A DNA stretch of 64,000 bases. Source: CBDCYS01 sp965224215. Lineage in GTDB: Bacteria > Acidobacteriota > Terriglobia > Bryobacterales > UBA6623. The notes beneath the pieces were generated by a model that ran no database searches, was not told the DNA's origin, and saw nothing but the letters and a program-made list of their open reading frames with translations. Numbering within the stretch: position 1 is the stretch's first letter; the number at the start of each line of letters is the position of its first letter. The stretch is taken from the NCBI GenBank assembly GCA_965224215.1, contig CBDCYS010000058.1, positions 101,463-165,462 on the forward strand, read 5' to 3'. This document shows positions 9,325 to 18,483 of this stretch, in pieces. Both the position numbers and the translations under genes were made by a program.

Positions 9325-9789
9325 TCACTGAAACATGCTGTTGAAGCGGCGCTGCATCTCTTCCGGAGTCACCTTTTCGATCTCATGCCCCAGAAGCCAC
9401 TCGTGCCCGAAGGGATCGCGCACTGTACAAGAACGCTCGCCATAGAACTGATCGGTCAGTTCGTGAACCATCGTTGCACCGGCCTCTACCGCTCGCGCCG
9501 CCACGGCGTCAGCGTTCGTTACATGCAGATGGATGGCCGACCCTGTGCCGCCGATCGACTCCGGACCAACAATGCCGTGCTCCGGATATTCGTCGGACAG
9601 CATGAGCGTGATTCCCCCTAGCGTTAGCTGGGCGTGTCCAACCCGGCCGGAAGGTTCCGTTAGGCGGAACTGCTCTTGAGCGCCAAACGCTTTCGAATAG
9701 AACTCGATCGCCGCTTGGGCGCCCTTGACACGCAAGTAGGGAAATGCTTCTTTGATTTCGGTTGGCGATGCGAATGTCTTTTCGCTCAT
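9325..9789 (-). CDS. VOC-family (glyoxalase/PhnB-like) protein
   Basis: 154 aa of the vicinal oxygen chelate fold: an opening strand PYLRVKGAQAAIEFYSKAFGA, GGITLMLSDEYPEHG, then HLHVTNADAVAARAVEAGA and CTVRDPFGHEWLLGHEIE near the C-terminus. The length and the DPFGHEW motif fit the PhnB-like subgroup, often of unknown substrate. It stands alone, transcribed in the same direction as the hydroxyacid dehydrogenase gene upstream. Confidence 0.9.
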   Translation of the reverse strand: MSEKTFASPTEIKEAFPYLRVKGAQAAIEFYSKAFGAQEQFRLTEPSGRVGHAQLTLGGITLMLSDEYPEHGIVGPESIGGTGSAIHLHVTNADAVAARAVEAGATMVHELTDQFYGERSCTVRDPFGHEWLLGHEIEKVTPEEMQRRFNSMFQ

Positions 9790-9895
9790 GGCTGAAGGCC
9801 CTTTCTGGTTAGATTGGCGGGCCGTGGCGCAACTCGAGCTGCGCCCGAAAAAGGATACGCCACGGCCCGGCTCCAGATGGAGACTGGTTGCGCGG

Positions 9896-10890
9896 CTAGT
9901 AGCCCTTTTGCTTATCCACCACGTTCAACAGCGGTTCGCCGTTCCCAAAGCGGCGGATGTTTTCTTTGACCGTCCCGAGCATGCGGTCGCAGTCTTGGTC
10001 GGAGCGCCCGGCGATGTGTGAGGTAATGATGACGTTGTTGAACTTCCACAACGGGTGTCCGGTTGGGAGTGGTTCCGGATCGGTCACATCGACGCCAGCG
10101 GCCGCGAGTCGCTGGCTGTCGAGGGCCTTCACGAGACCACCCATGTCGTAGGTGCCGCCGCGGCTAACCGCGATGAAAAACGACCCCTTTTTCATCAACT
10201 CGAACTGCTTGCGGCCGACTATCTTGTGGCTCTTGGGCGTGTGCGGGGCCGAGATGAACAGGACATCGGCTAACGGCACAACGTCGTCGAGTTGCTCGGG
10301 CTTCACCACGCGATCAATGAACGGTGAGAATGGGATATCGTCAGGGTCGACGCCAATGACCTTCATGCCGTGCGCCCAGGCACGGACGGCGATCTGCTGT
10401 CCAATACCACCCACTCCGATGACAACGGCGGTCTTGCCGCGCAGCTCCAACAGTCTTTCTCGGCGGCGCTCCCAATTTTCCTTCGTTCGCTTTTCGATGT
10501 AATAGGGGAGGTCGCGGGTGTGCGCTAGCAACATGGACGTGGCGTGGTCGGCGATCTCGGGACCCTGGACGATTTGATTATTCGTCAAGACGATGTCGCT
10601 ATCCCGCAGGAAAGGTGAAGCACGCGCTCGACGCCGGCGCTGGTGGTTTGCGTCCATTTGAGTTTCTTGCCGGCGCGGACATGTTCGGGTTTGATCGAGC
10701 CGATAAAAGCGTCTGCGTCAGCGATCTCGTCCATGATCTTGTCCCGGTCGACAAGCACAAGCTTGACTTTGTCGGACACCGACTGCCAATCTTCTACAAC
10801 GTCCGCAGGGTGTCCCGTGACAAGGATTTTTTTGGTTTGAGCGCTCAAAGCAAGCGCTGTGATAAAGAGAGTGATCAGAATTCGGTTCAT
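9896..10890 (-). pseudogene. Secreted-type D-2-hydroxyacid dehydrogenase, one base missing
   Basis: The N-terminal part (from ATG 10890) has a signal peptide, MNRILITLFITALALSAQ, then the catalytic-domain start KKILVTGHPADVVEDWQ and QTTSAGVERVLH. The frame then ends, and the continuation FLRDSDIVLTNN, the NAD-binding GVGGIGQQIAVRAW, the catalytic HIAGR region and the C-terminal LLNVVDKQKGY are in the next frame (to 9896). One C missing near 10611-10616 would restore GVERVLHPFLRDSDIV. The family reduces 2-keto acids with NAD(P)H in the cytoplasm, so a signal peptide is odd. Confidence 0.8.
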
Positions 10891-10908
10891 AGCGAAGCCT
10901 CCGTTATT

Positions 10909-10961
10909 GCCTACGGGAATACGCCTACGGGAAAGTCCCCGCAGGAATGTGCCTACGGGAA
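10909..10961. repeat. Short direct repeat, three copies of GCCTACGGGAA
   Basis: Copies start at 10909, 10923 and 10951, just upstream of the dehydrogenase start codon at 10890 (minus strand). They may be a binding array or local slippage; no more can be said. Confidence 0.5.
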
Positions 10962-11102
10962 GATTCTAGCGCAGACTGGGGTGCCGCAACAGCTGGGTTT
11001 GGGGTGAGGGAAAAATAGCGTAGCGTGGAATTGTGTTCAGCTCCGCTTCGGTGAGCTTCGGAGAGGAACGGCGGATCTAGTCCGGCCCCGAAACGATCGT
11101 TC

Positions 11103-11387
11103 TCAGTCGAACTCTCGGACTCGGGCTAAGACCGCCTGGATGTCCGCTTCAGATTCAGACTTACCAAGCCTTTCGGTAACTGCGTGCCGGTAGGTCATCA
11201 CCAGGGTCAATCCGATCGCTAGAAGCGCAATGCCCGCGGCTACATCGTAAGAACTGTTGCCGGAACCGAGCAAACTGCCAAACCAGGGTTCACCCCCGCT
11301 GAGCCCCCATAGACCTAACACGACCCCACCTGACAGGCACATCAGGCCGCACAATACACACGATAAACGTACTACGGTTCTTCGCAT
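11103..11387 (-). CDS. Small membrane protein of unknown function
   Basis: 94 aa. There are two predicted transmembrane helices: about 8-30 (LSCVLCGLMCLSGGVVLGLWGL) and about 47-66 (YDVAAGIALLAIGLTLVMTY), then a charged cytoplasmic tail of about 28 residues. I do not recognise a family. The coherent hydropathy and helix-compatible tail support a real gene, but there is no strong ribosome site. Confidence 0.5.
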   Translation of the reverse strand: MRRTVVRLSCVLCGLMCLSGGVVLGLWGLSGGEPWFGSLLGSGNSSYDVAAGIALLAIGLTLVMTYRHAVTERLGKSESEADIQAVLARVREFD

Positions 11388-11570
11388 TTCGAGCCTTCGA
11401 ACCGGTCATGGGGCTCTAGCGCGTCTCCCCGTGCCGGTAACTCAGGGTACTAATTGTAAGTGAGGTCCCACCTCTTGACAAGACCCAATTTTCACGTAGG
11501 CCGAAGTGCCCTAGTACCGGTACCGGAAAGTCTCGACGAAAACCCTGATCAGAGCCGCTGGATGGGTTCG

Positions 11571-11777
11571 CTACTCTCGCCCCAACCGCTCGATCCGAAC
11601 CTTCGTCTCCGATGTTTGTATTTCAGCGGAAGGCGGGTCCGCCTGTTCTGCATAGCGGAACGCAATCTTGTTGTAGTAGAAAGCTACTTCCTCACCGACG
11701 GAGGCATCGTTGAGCTGGTCGTCAGAAAGTTCGGCTGGCTGTGCGCGGGCCACTAGCCTAGACAGGAAGTAGCCCAT
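11571..11777 (-). CDS. Possible small protein, unknown
   Basis: 68 codons (starting MGYFLSRLVARAQPAELSDD). It sits 57 bp downstream of the Flp pilin gene on the same strand, so it could be a small pilus-operon product. No family or motif is recognised and no ribosome site is obvious. The region 11388-11570 holds nothing else I can support. Confidence 0.3.
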   Translation of the reverse strand: MGYFLSRLVARAQPAELSDDQLNDASVGEEVAFYYNKIAFRYAEQADPPSAEIQTSETKVRIERLGRE

Positions 11778-11834
11778 TGAATGGGCGGGGATCTCGAACA
11801 GAGTCTCCCCGGGGCTGCGACCGTCAAATGACGG

Positions 11835-12023
11835 TCAGAGGGTGGCGACGTTTGAGACGACGCTTGTCATCTTGCTGAAGATGACGCTAATGCTATTCGC
11901 CACCCTGGGGAGCGTCGCCCCCGCGGCTACAGCGACGAATCCTGCTAGCAGAGCGTACTCGACAAGATCCTGCGCTCTTTCATCCGATGCAACCTTCGAA
12001 ACAAAACCATAGAGTCGATTCAT
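11835..12023 (-). CDS. Flp-type (type IVb) pilin
   Basis: 62 aa from ATG 12023, behind GGAGA about 12 nt upstream. The layout is that of Flp/Fap pilins: a short basic leader (MNRLYGFVSKVASDER), the conserved AQDLVEYALLAGFVAVAAG with the Glu next to a Tyr in the hydrophobic helix, and a short C-terminus (SVIFSKMTSVV). These pilins form Tad pili for tight adherence. A longer frame reading upstream is only the transposon-derived DNA at 12141-12422. No tad assembly genes are in the window. Confidence 0.82.
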   Translation of the reverse strand: MNRLYGFVSKVASDERAQDLVEYALLAGFVAVAAGATLPRVANSISVIFSKMTSVVSNVATL

Positions 12024-12140
12024 TTTTTCTCTTATCTCCGCTATATCGAGAATCGAGGCCCCGTGTGGGAGGATGCCGCGATGGTGGAGGGTCAATTGTA
12101 GGTGACGATTCAGAACTTGGCAAGGTTCAATTTCAGAGTA

Positions 12141-12422
12141 TGTCGTAGCCCAATAGAAATGTCCCCCTTGATAGCCCAGTAGAAATGTCCCCTTGCGCGC
12201 TAAGCTCTTAAGCCCATTCGCCTTGTTGAGCCGAGTGCTGGTTTTCGCGACGGCGAGGGAGCGGTCCAGGGCGGGCCCGTAGGGCTTGGCTTCGCGGACC
12301 CTTGACGGGTCCCTCGGCGTCGCCATCATCAGCCTCCAAGGCGAAGGGGCCGGCCACGATCCTGATCCAGAGGGGACATTTCTATGGGGCGCGCAAGGGG
12401 ACATTTTAACTGGGCTACAACA
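12141..12422. mobile_element. 282-bp non-autonomous IS1202/ISNCY-type element (MITE)
   Basis: Terminal inverted repeats begin TGTCGTAGCCCAATAGAAAT (12141) and, read inward from the other end, TGTTGTAGCCCAGTTAAAAT (12422). A 17-bp direct duplication, GGTTCAATTTCAGAGTA, flanks it at 12124-12140 and 12423-12439. Internal copies of AGTAGAAATGTCC resemble the ends of the full IS1202-type element at 40737-42565. There is no transposase gene. It lies 118 bp upstream of the pilin start. Between 12440 and 12610 a minus-strand frame codes for one membrane-helix-like segment (FLKNLGLTAGLLFLTATAVW) but has no start codon; it may be a gene remnant. Confidence 0.85.
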
Positions 12423-12714
12423 GGTTCAATTTCAGAGTAGACAGTTGCACCTAGACATTCTGGTACGACCACCGCCCTTCTGGTACCGGGACCCGTAACA
12501 GCTCCGCAGCCCAGACGGCCGTCGCCGTAAGAAACAGGAGTCCAGCAGTCAACCCTAGGTTCTTCAGGAAGGGGCTCGCCGTTACTGCGTTAACGCCGGC
12601 TAGGTGCCCCTACCCCTGTCATGGCAGAATAGATTCAAGACTGGTCTGTTTGGTGTCACTGGCCTCCGTCGGCAGATTGGAAAAGAATCAAGGGTAAGAA
12701 GGCAGCTGAGCCAT

Positions 12715-13551
12715 ATGAGCTTGAAAAAAACATTACAACGGCGCGTCAGCAAGGCGATCCATGAGTTCAAGATGATTCGCGATGGCGACCGTATCGCCGT
12801 CGGTGTCTCTGGCGGAAAGGATTCGCTGACGCTGCTGGACATCCTGCTGGAGCTTCAGCGAAAATCGCCCGTCAAGTTCAGCGTCCATGCCTTCACGGTC
12901 GAGCAAGGGAAGTTTCTGCGGCCTATTGAGCCACTGGGTGACTACATGAAAGCTCGCAACATCCCGTGGACTTACTACCGCGACCAGCCTTCGTTCACGC
13001 TGCTCGAGGACCAGCCTGACCACGGCTGCGATCTCTGCAGTCGCTTTCGCCGCCGCGCGGTTTATGAGATTGCCTCGAGCCTGGGAGCGAATGTTGTTGC
13101 GCTCGGACACACCGCCGATGACTTCTGTGAAGCGCTGCTTCGCAACACGCTTTATACCGGACGGCTGAGCGCGCTTCCGCCGGTCACGGCTTCCCGCTCC
13201 AAGGATTTTCGGCTGATCCGGCCCCTGGTCTACGTCTCCGAGCAACTGACAAGCGAGTATGCCGAAAAGCAGGCAATGCCGCTCACCCCCTGCGTCTGCT
13301 CCCATCGCACCGGAACCGTCCGCCGCACCATGCGGGACTTTCTGGACGAAGTCAAGCAGGACCATCCCCACGTTCTCGAGAACATGTTGTCGGCCATGAG
13401 CCGAATCGATACTCCGCGCCTGCTCGACCGCCGGTTTCTCGATTTGGAAGGCGATTCGGAGGACCCTTCCGAGGACGGTTTGAAAGCCGATGGCGCGGCG
13501 GCGCAGCCCCAGTTTGTTGCTCTGCCGATTCTTGAGCAATCTCCTTTTTGA
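12715..13551 (+). CDS. ttcA: TtcA-like tRNA 2-thiocytidine synthetase (PP-loop ATPase)
   Basis: The PP-loop SGGKDS is at residues 32-37 (GVSGGKDSLTLLDILL) and the iron-sulfur/thiolation CxxC (CDLCSRFRRRA) near 105-108; GHTADDFCEALLRN is diagnostic of the TtcA group, which thiolates cytidine 32 of some tRNAs using ATP. A further Cys pair is at PCVCSHRTG. Start ATG 12715 is preferred (MSLKKTLQRRV); a GTG at 12604 would add a tail without homology features. The C-terminal 40 residues are acidic and variable. It precedes the Na/Pi transporter gene by 90 bp. Confidence 0.85.
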   Translation: MSLKKTLQRRVSKAIHEFKMIRDGDRIAVGVSGGKDSLTLLDILLELQRKSPVKFSVHAFTVEQGKFLRPIEPLGDYMKARNIPWTYYRDQPSFTLLEDQPDHGCDLCSRFRRRAVYEIASSLGANVVALGHTADDFCEALLRNTLYTGRLSALPPVTASRSKDFRLIRPLVYVSEQLTSEYAEKQAMPLTPCVCSHRTGTVRRTMRDFLDEVKQDHPHVLENMLSAMSRIDTPRLLDRRFLDLEGDSEDPSEDGLKADGAAAQPQFVALPILEQSPF

Positions 13552-13641
13552 AACAGTGTAGACTTGTGGTTTCGGCGAGTTATCATTCCTCAATTTTGAA
13601 ACCCGGAACGTTCGGTTCTCCTCATCTGTTCCCAGCGCCGC

Positions 13642-14802
13642 ATGACCACTCATCCAAGTGCAGCTTCTAACGGCGAAGTTCTCGCCACGGTTCAGAAAAT
13701 CCTCACCGTTGTCTTCTTGTTGTTCATCTTCCTGCTTGGAGTCAAAGGCATAGGAGACGGTTTCAAGCTGCTTGGCCGCGATTTGCTGCAGGCATTCTTC
13801 TCGGCGACCGAGAATCCGTTTATCGGGCTGATGGTCGGTATCCTGGCCACGACGCTCGTGCAGAGTTCTTCGGTCACCACTTCGATGGTGGTCGGACTCG
13901 TGGCCGCACCCGAAAACCCGCTTCCAATTGCCAATGCGGTACCGATGATCATGGGAGCGAACATCGGGACGACGGTGACCAATACGGCCGTTTCGCTAGC
14001 TTATGCTGCCCGCCGCGACGAGTTTCGCCGAGCATTTTCCGTGGCCACTTGTCACGACTTCTTTAACTTCATGACGGTGGCTATTCTGCTTCCGCTGGAG
14101 CTGATGACGGGTTACCTGCGCAGCAGCGCGACCACCTTGGCCTCGATGCTGGCTGGAACCGGAGGATACAAATTTGACAGTCCTCTAAAAGCCGGCCTAA
14201 AGGCTGCGTTTCAACCGTTTATCGACCTGAGCAAGATGTTGTTTGAGGCGGAGCTGGCCCAGGGTGTCGTGATCATCCTGATCAGCGGCGTGCTGATTGT
14301 TAGCGCGCTTTTCCTGCTGGTGAGAGTCATGCGGGCGGCGATGCAAAGCCGAGTTGAGGCCTACATCACGCAGTTTCTCGGCCGCAGCGCGGTGCTGTCG
14401 ATCTTGGTCGGGGTGATCGCCACCGTAATGGTGCAGTCGAGTTCGATTACGACCTCGTTGCTGGTACCCCTGGCCGGAGCGGGTGTCATTACGCTAGCGC
14501 AAGCCTTTCCGCTGACGCTGGGCGCCAATATCGGAACAACGATAACGGCCATGCTTGCATCCCTCGCGGCGACTGGGGATAACGCGGAGGGGGGAGTGAT
14601 TATCGCACTTGTCCATCTCTTATTCAATCTGACGGGAATCACGATGATCTACCCAATCGCATCCGTCAGGAATATCCCCATGGCCGGCGCCAGATGGTTT
14701 GCCGATTTTGCGGTTCGGTCGCGAAAATGGGCGCTGGTCTATATGCTCGTGCTGTTCTACGGCTTGCCGGCATGTTTCGCTTTTCTAAACCGATATTTGT
14801 AG
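13642..14802 (+). CDS. Na/Pi cotransporter family protein (NptA-like)
   Basis: 386 aa with about nine membrane helices. Two inverted repeats of the family are visible: QSSSVTTSMVVG with GANIGTTVTNT, and QSSSITTSLLVPLAG with GANIGTTITAM. The QSSS motifs line the phosphate/sodium path. The next gene, 16 bp downstream, is a PhoU-domain protein; in many bacteria this PhoU part is fused to the transporter C-terminus. Together they probably form a sodium-driven phosphate transporter, or exporter, with its regulatory subunit. Confidence 0.92.
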   Translation: MTTHPSAASNGEVLATVQKILTVVFLLFIFLLGVKGIGDGFKLLGRDLLQAFFSATENPFIGLMVGILATTLVQSSSVTTSMVVGLVAAPENPLPIANAVPMIMGANIGTTVTNTAVSLAYAARRDEFRRAFSVATCHDFFNFMTVAILLPLELMTGYLRSSATTLASMLAGTGGYKFDSPLKAGLKAAFQPFIDLSKMLFEAELAQGVVIILISGVLIVSALFLLVRVMRAAMQSRVEAYITQFLGRSAVLSILVGVIATVMVQSSSITTSLLVPLAGAGVITLAQAFPLTLGANIGTTITAMLASLAATGDNAEGGVIIALVHLLFNLTGITMIYPIASVRNIPMAGARWFADFAVRSRKWALVYMLVLFYGLPACFAFLNRYL

Positions 14803-14818
14803 TGGACCGGAGGTATCC

Positions 14819-15511
14819 ATGCTGCAAGAATTGCTGAAGATTTTTCGCCCGGGAAATACGCTGAGTGTCATTGCGGATGACTTCTCCAAGATGCTCCAAC
14901 GGGGCTGCGAAATGACGGCCACCGCGGGAAGTATCTATTTTCGAGAGCCCCTTCCGCCGGAAGTGCGAACACGGCTCTACGAGAAAGATGTCGAAGTCAA
15001 TATGCTGGAGCGCACGATCCGCAAACGCGTCGTCGCTCATCTTTCGGTCAGGGTGAACACACCCAATCTTCCGTATTGCCTGCTCCTGATGAGTCTCGTC
15101 AAGGACGTCGAACGCATCGGCGACTATGCCAAGAATCTCAGCGAGGTCGTGGATATCTACCCTGGTGAGCTTCCAGATGACGACGTCGTCGCCGAGCTCC
15201 GCGAGATCCGCTCCGCGGTGGAGACGGGGTTTAAGGCCGCCAGCAAGGTGTTCGTGGAATCGGACCGGGAAACGGCGCTAGGTCTGATCCGCAGAGGACA
15301 GGACAGCGCTGAGCGCGCCGATGGATTGCTCAAACGCATTGCGCAGCTCAACTACGACTCGGGGAAAACGACGGCTCTCGTGCTCGGCGCACGCTACTAC
15401 AAGCGCATCAATGGCCACCTGATCAACGTGCTCTCGAGTGTCGTGATGCCGCTGCACAAGGTCGACTATTACGACGAGGATGAGATCGTAGGCGGCCCCG
15501 CGAGTTTCTGA
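14819..15511 (+). CDS. PhoU-domain protein, partner of the Na/Pi transporter
   Basis: 230 aa, all helical, with PhoU repeats: YEKDVEVNMLERTIRKRVVAH and LLMSLVKDVERIGDYAKNLSEV carry the E/DxxxD-type metal-binding positions of the family; a second repeat covers about 120-190. It starts at ATG 14819 after GGAGG (14809-14813). The adjacency to NptA suggests it gates phosphate flux. A palindromic REP-like hairpin follows between its stop and the convergent peptidase gene. Confidence 0.88.
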   Translation: MLQELLKIFRPGNTLSVIADDFSKMLQRGCEMTATAGSIYFREPLPPEVRTRLYEKDVEVNMLERTIRKRVVAHLSVRVNTPNLPYCLLLMSLVKDVERIGDYAKNLSEVVDIYPGELPDDDVVAELREIRSAVETGFKAASKVFVESDRETALGLIRRGQDSAERADGLLKRIAQLNYDSGKTTALVLGARYYKRINGHLINVLSSVVMPLHKVDYYDEDEIVGGPASF

Positions 15512-15566
15512 CGATTTGCTCTTGAAGGGTAGCGTCTCAGCAGCGCAACCGGATGCAACGAGCTAA

Positions 15567-15587
15567 GCATGGACTAGATGTCCATGC
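15567..15587. repeat. REP-like palindrome between convergent genes
   Basis: GCATGGAC and GTCCATGC form an 8-bp stem around a 5-nt loop, flanked by GCTAAG and CTCTG. The same flank arrangement occurs in the REP elements at 29736, 38709, 43066 and 43173. It sits between the phoU-like and peptidase stops, where it may also act as a bidirectional transcription barrier. Confidence 0.55.
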
Positions 15588-15612
15588 TCTGCCCGGCGCT
15601 CTGAGATGCGGG

Positions 15613-17367
15613 CTACCGATTCACGAAATCTTGGGCGTAGTTTTTTGCCCCTAACGGCTCGCCGGTCGCGAATTCGGCAAGTTTGTTCCAGCCGATTTTC
15701 CTGCCCGGTGCAAAGACCTTTTCCTTGAGAAACTCGCCTACCCGCGGATCCCCCGCGTAGACCAGGGAGGCGGGAGCGTCTGTCCCCAGCTCGCGCGCTA
15801 TCGCATGATGAATCTGGGAGGCCAGCAGTTCGCCCATCATGTAGTTGTGGTAGTAAACCGGCGCCGCCACGAGATGAATCTTCGAGGCGTAATCGGGTTC
15901 GTGCCTCTCGTCGGGTCTGCGAACACCTTGGTAGCGCTCGACGAGATCCCACCACAGGGTCGAGAGATCTTGACTCGGGTCGCGGTAAAGCTCGCGCTCG
16001 AAGTGCAACATCACCTGGCACCAGCGGCTGAAGATGAGCGAGGCCAGACGCAGCATCTTGCGCGCCTCGCTCCCCGCCTGTGCCGCTTCCGACTCTTCTA
16101 GACCGAGCGCCGCCTGCAGCCAGCCAGGTTGTTTCGGCAACCTCCCGAACATCATGGCAATCGCCTCGGTCGTCAGAATATGCGACTCGATGCGCAGCAG
16201 GTAGGGCAAGCCGGGGTCCAAGTATTTCGAATAGGCCGCATGCCCCAGCTTGTGTAGAACGGTGTCCATCCAGTAATCGTTCGGGCGAATGTTGGTCAGG
16301 ATGCGAACATCTCCGGCGCGGTCAATGTCGATGCAGAAAGCGTGAGGGCTCTTGCCTTCTTGCTCGTAGAGGCTGCTGCGTTCCAGCACGTCGTCGAGAG
16401 GCAGCCCGATCCCGGCGTAGAAATCACGAGAAACAGCGGCCAGATCGCGGCCGGCATAAAGCTTGTCGAGCCGCACGTCGTAAATCCGTGGAGCTTCCTG
16501 GAAGAACGGATCCTCGTAGTGCCAGGGACGAAGCTGCTCTATGTCAATCGAATAGCGCTTCGCCAGGACTCGATCGGCTTCGGCCTTTTCCCGCAGAAAC
16601 GGCTCGCGCGTCAGCTCGTCGAGTTCCCCGAAAAGCGCCAGCAGTTCTTCTTCGTTTTGCTCATTGAGGTGGAGCGAGAGGGAGTAGTAGTCGCGAAATC
16701 CAAGTTCGTGCGCTGCCTGGTTTCTGAGCAAAACGAGGTCTTTGAGGATAGCCTCCACCTTCCGTCCGACGCCCTTGCCTGTCTTCCAGGCCGCCTCTCT
16801 CTCGGCGGAGTCGGGCGACTCCTTCAAGATCGTTCGAACGTCATTCTCCGTCAATCGCTGTTCGCCCACTTCGGCCCGATAGGTGTTGAATATCTTCTCC
16901 ACCTCATTTGCTTTGGCCGTCATTTGCCGCAGCAATTCGGGATCAACCTGCTTGCCGAGGTAGGCCAGATAGAGCACCTCAATCTGACGGCGGACCACGG
17001 GATCTTGCAAATCGCCCTGCTGGCGGATCTCCTCGAGCCGGGCGAATGCCGCAGTATCGGAGAGCGCTTGGTTGAGGGCGTTCTCAGCATCCTCCTTGGC
17101 CTTGAAATCCTCCTCGGCACCCGTCACGTTGGCCTTCCACCAACTGCGAGCGGCGCCGATTTCAAGTTCCTTTGTTCTTTGCAGATGGTCTTCGATGAAG
17201 GCGGCTGCCGCGGCCTCGCCGGAATTCCCGCTTGAAGAAGAGCAACCGATTACCGAGACGGCGGCAACTGCCGTCAAGGCGAGTACCCCGATCTCGAAGC
17301 CGGCGGCAAACGGCCCACCGGCGAAACTGGATGCGACTTCACGTAAGCAACAAGCGGAGAAGATCAT
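15613..17367 (-). CDS. ACE-like (M2-family) dipeptidase lipoprotein with an altered HExxH site
   Basis: About 584 aa from ATG 17367 (GTG 17388 is possible). A lipoprotein signal runs to the lipobox VIGC with CSSSSGNSG after it. The body follows M2/M3-type metallopeptidases: NEVEKIFNTYRAEVG, HELGFRDYYSLSLHLN, then the zinc region and the third ligand TTEAIAMMFGRLPKQ. The zinc motif reads VLHKLGHAAYSKY, so the catalytic glutamate of HExxH is lysine (AAG for GAG). That would abolish peptidase chemistry if real. Downstream YYHNYMMGELLASQ is the usual substrate-side motif. It is a pseudoenzyme, a recent mutation or a base error. Confidence 0.85.
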   Translation of the reverse strand: MIFSACCLREVASSFAGGPFAAGFEIGVLALTAVAAVSVIGCSSSSGNSGEAAAAAFIEDHLQRTKELEIGAARSWWKANVTGAEEDFKAKEDAENALNQALSDTAAFARLEEIRQQGDLQDPVVRRQIEVLYLAYLGKQVDPELLRQMTAKANEVEKIFNTYRAEVGEQRLTENDVRTILKESPDSAEREAAWKTGKGVGRKVEAILKDLVLLRNQAAHELGFRDYYSLSLHLNEQNEEELLALFGELDELTREPFLREKAEADRVLAKRYSIDIEQLRPWHYEDPFFQEAPRIYDVRLDKLYAGRDLAAVSRDFYAGIGLPLDDVLERSSLYEQEGKSPHAFCIDIDRAGDVRILTNIRPNDYWMDTVLHKLGHAAYSKYLDPGLPYLLRIESHILTTEAIAMMFGRLPKQPGWLQAALGLEESEAAQAGSEARKMLRLASLIFSRWCQVMLHFERELYRDPSQDLSTLWWDLVERYQGVRRPDERHEPDYASKIHLVAAPVYYHNYMMGELLASQIHHAIARELGTDAPASLVYAGDPRVGEFLKEKVFAPGRKIGWNKLAEFATGEPLGAKNYAQDFVNR

Positions 17368-17544
17368 GACAGCACAATTGTGACACACGCCTTAGCTGTA
17401 ATCTTGTCCGCAAGGCTTCAGGGTTGCCTGCGAAACCAACTCGAATTCCCCGACCGCGAGGCTCGCGGAGACCCGCCGGCCTTTCGCCCGAATCCCTCGT
17501 GGCGCGGGGGGCTCGCGGTCAGCATGTAATAGCCAGGGCATGGC

Positions 17545-18483
17545 TCAGACGTCAAACTCGCCGCGAAAACCCTCACGCCAACTTGTGCAAGCGGGCTTCC
17601 AGCCGACTGTGTCCTTGATCTTCTGGTTGGAGGCGCCCCGTTGCTCTGTCATCACGAAAGCGCCGTAGGGGCCTCCCCCGAGGCGCCCCATGAATGCTGG
17701 AACGCGAAATGGGCGCTTTGCTTTGAGTAGTCCGGCGTAGTAGGGGAGCCAGTTGGCGACGGCAGCCGGTTCATCGTCCACCACGTTGTAGATCCCCGAC
17801 TCGCCTGCCTCAACGAACATCGCCGTTGCGGTTGCCGCGTCATGGACGTGAATGAAAGAAAACTGGCCTCTCCCGTCGCCAACGATTGGCACGCGCCGCC
17901 AGCGGACATCTTTGGCAAAACTTCCGTCGCGGGCATAGAAGGTTCCAGGACCGTAAAAGGACCCATAGCGCAACACGATACCCTCGATATGGAGCGAGCC
18001 AAGAACAGCGTGCTCGTGAACATGGATGGCATCAACCAGCTCGGAACCGCCCGGAATCAGGCGAAATAGGCCCTCGTCCTCATTCGCCGGAGAGCCGCCG
18101 TTTGGGTTGTAGAAAAAGGAAACGCTCTGCGCGATGACCCGGCGCACCTTGGCCGCACGCGCAGCTTCCATCAGGATCAGCGTCCCCTCTGTCCGCAGGC
18201 GATTCGTCGCAGCCAGCTCTTCGACTACCCGGCGGGGGTTGATCCGCTTGGGAATACTTGTGGGCTGGTGGATCAGCACCTCTGGGTGCGCGTCAATCAG
18301 CGTCTGCCGCAGCTTCTCTCGATCGAATACATTGCAAACCACCGGGTGAGCGCGCTGGGAGCTGATCCATCCGGCGCCCTTGGGCGTGCGAGTCATCGCC
18401 GTGACGTCGTGCCCTCCTTGGACGAGCAGAGGCAGCAACTGGCGGCCGATGGCGCCTGTCGCTCCGGCGAGAAAGACTCTCAT
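17545..18483 (-). CDS. NAD(P)-dependent epimerase/dehydratase (extended SDR)
   Basis: About 312 aa from ATG 18483 (MRVFLAGATGAIGRQLLPLL), which carries the Rossmann GATGAIG at residues 7-13. Other SDR features are VCNVFDREKL, the active-site region VSFFYNP and RYGSFYGPGTFY. The extended-SDR C-terminal region has GIYNVVDDEPAAVANWLPYYA. The canonical YxxxK is not obvious, so catalysis may differ. These enzymes act on nucleotide sugars or related substrates; none can be assigned. It is monocistronic by spacing. Confidence 0.85.
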   Translation of the reverse strand: MRVFLAGATGAIGRQLLPLLVQGGHDVTAMTRTPKGAGWISSQRAHPVVCNVFDREKLRQTLIDAHPEVLIHQPTSIPKRINPRRVVEELAATNRLRTEGTLILMEAARAAKVRRVIAQSVSFFYNPNGGSPANEDEGLFRLIPGGSELVDAIHVHEHAVLGSLHIEGIVLRYGSFYGPGTFYARDGSFAKDVRWRRVPIVGDGRGQFSFIHVHDAATATAMFVEAGESGIYNVVDDEPAAVANWLPYYAGLLKAKRPFRVPAFMGRLGGGPYGAFVMTEQRGASNQKIKDTVGWKPACTSWREGFRGEFDV

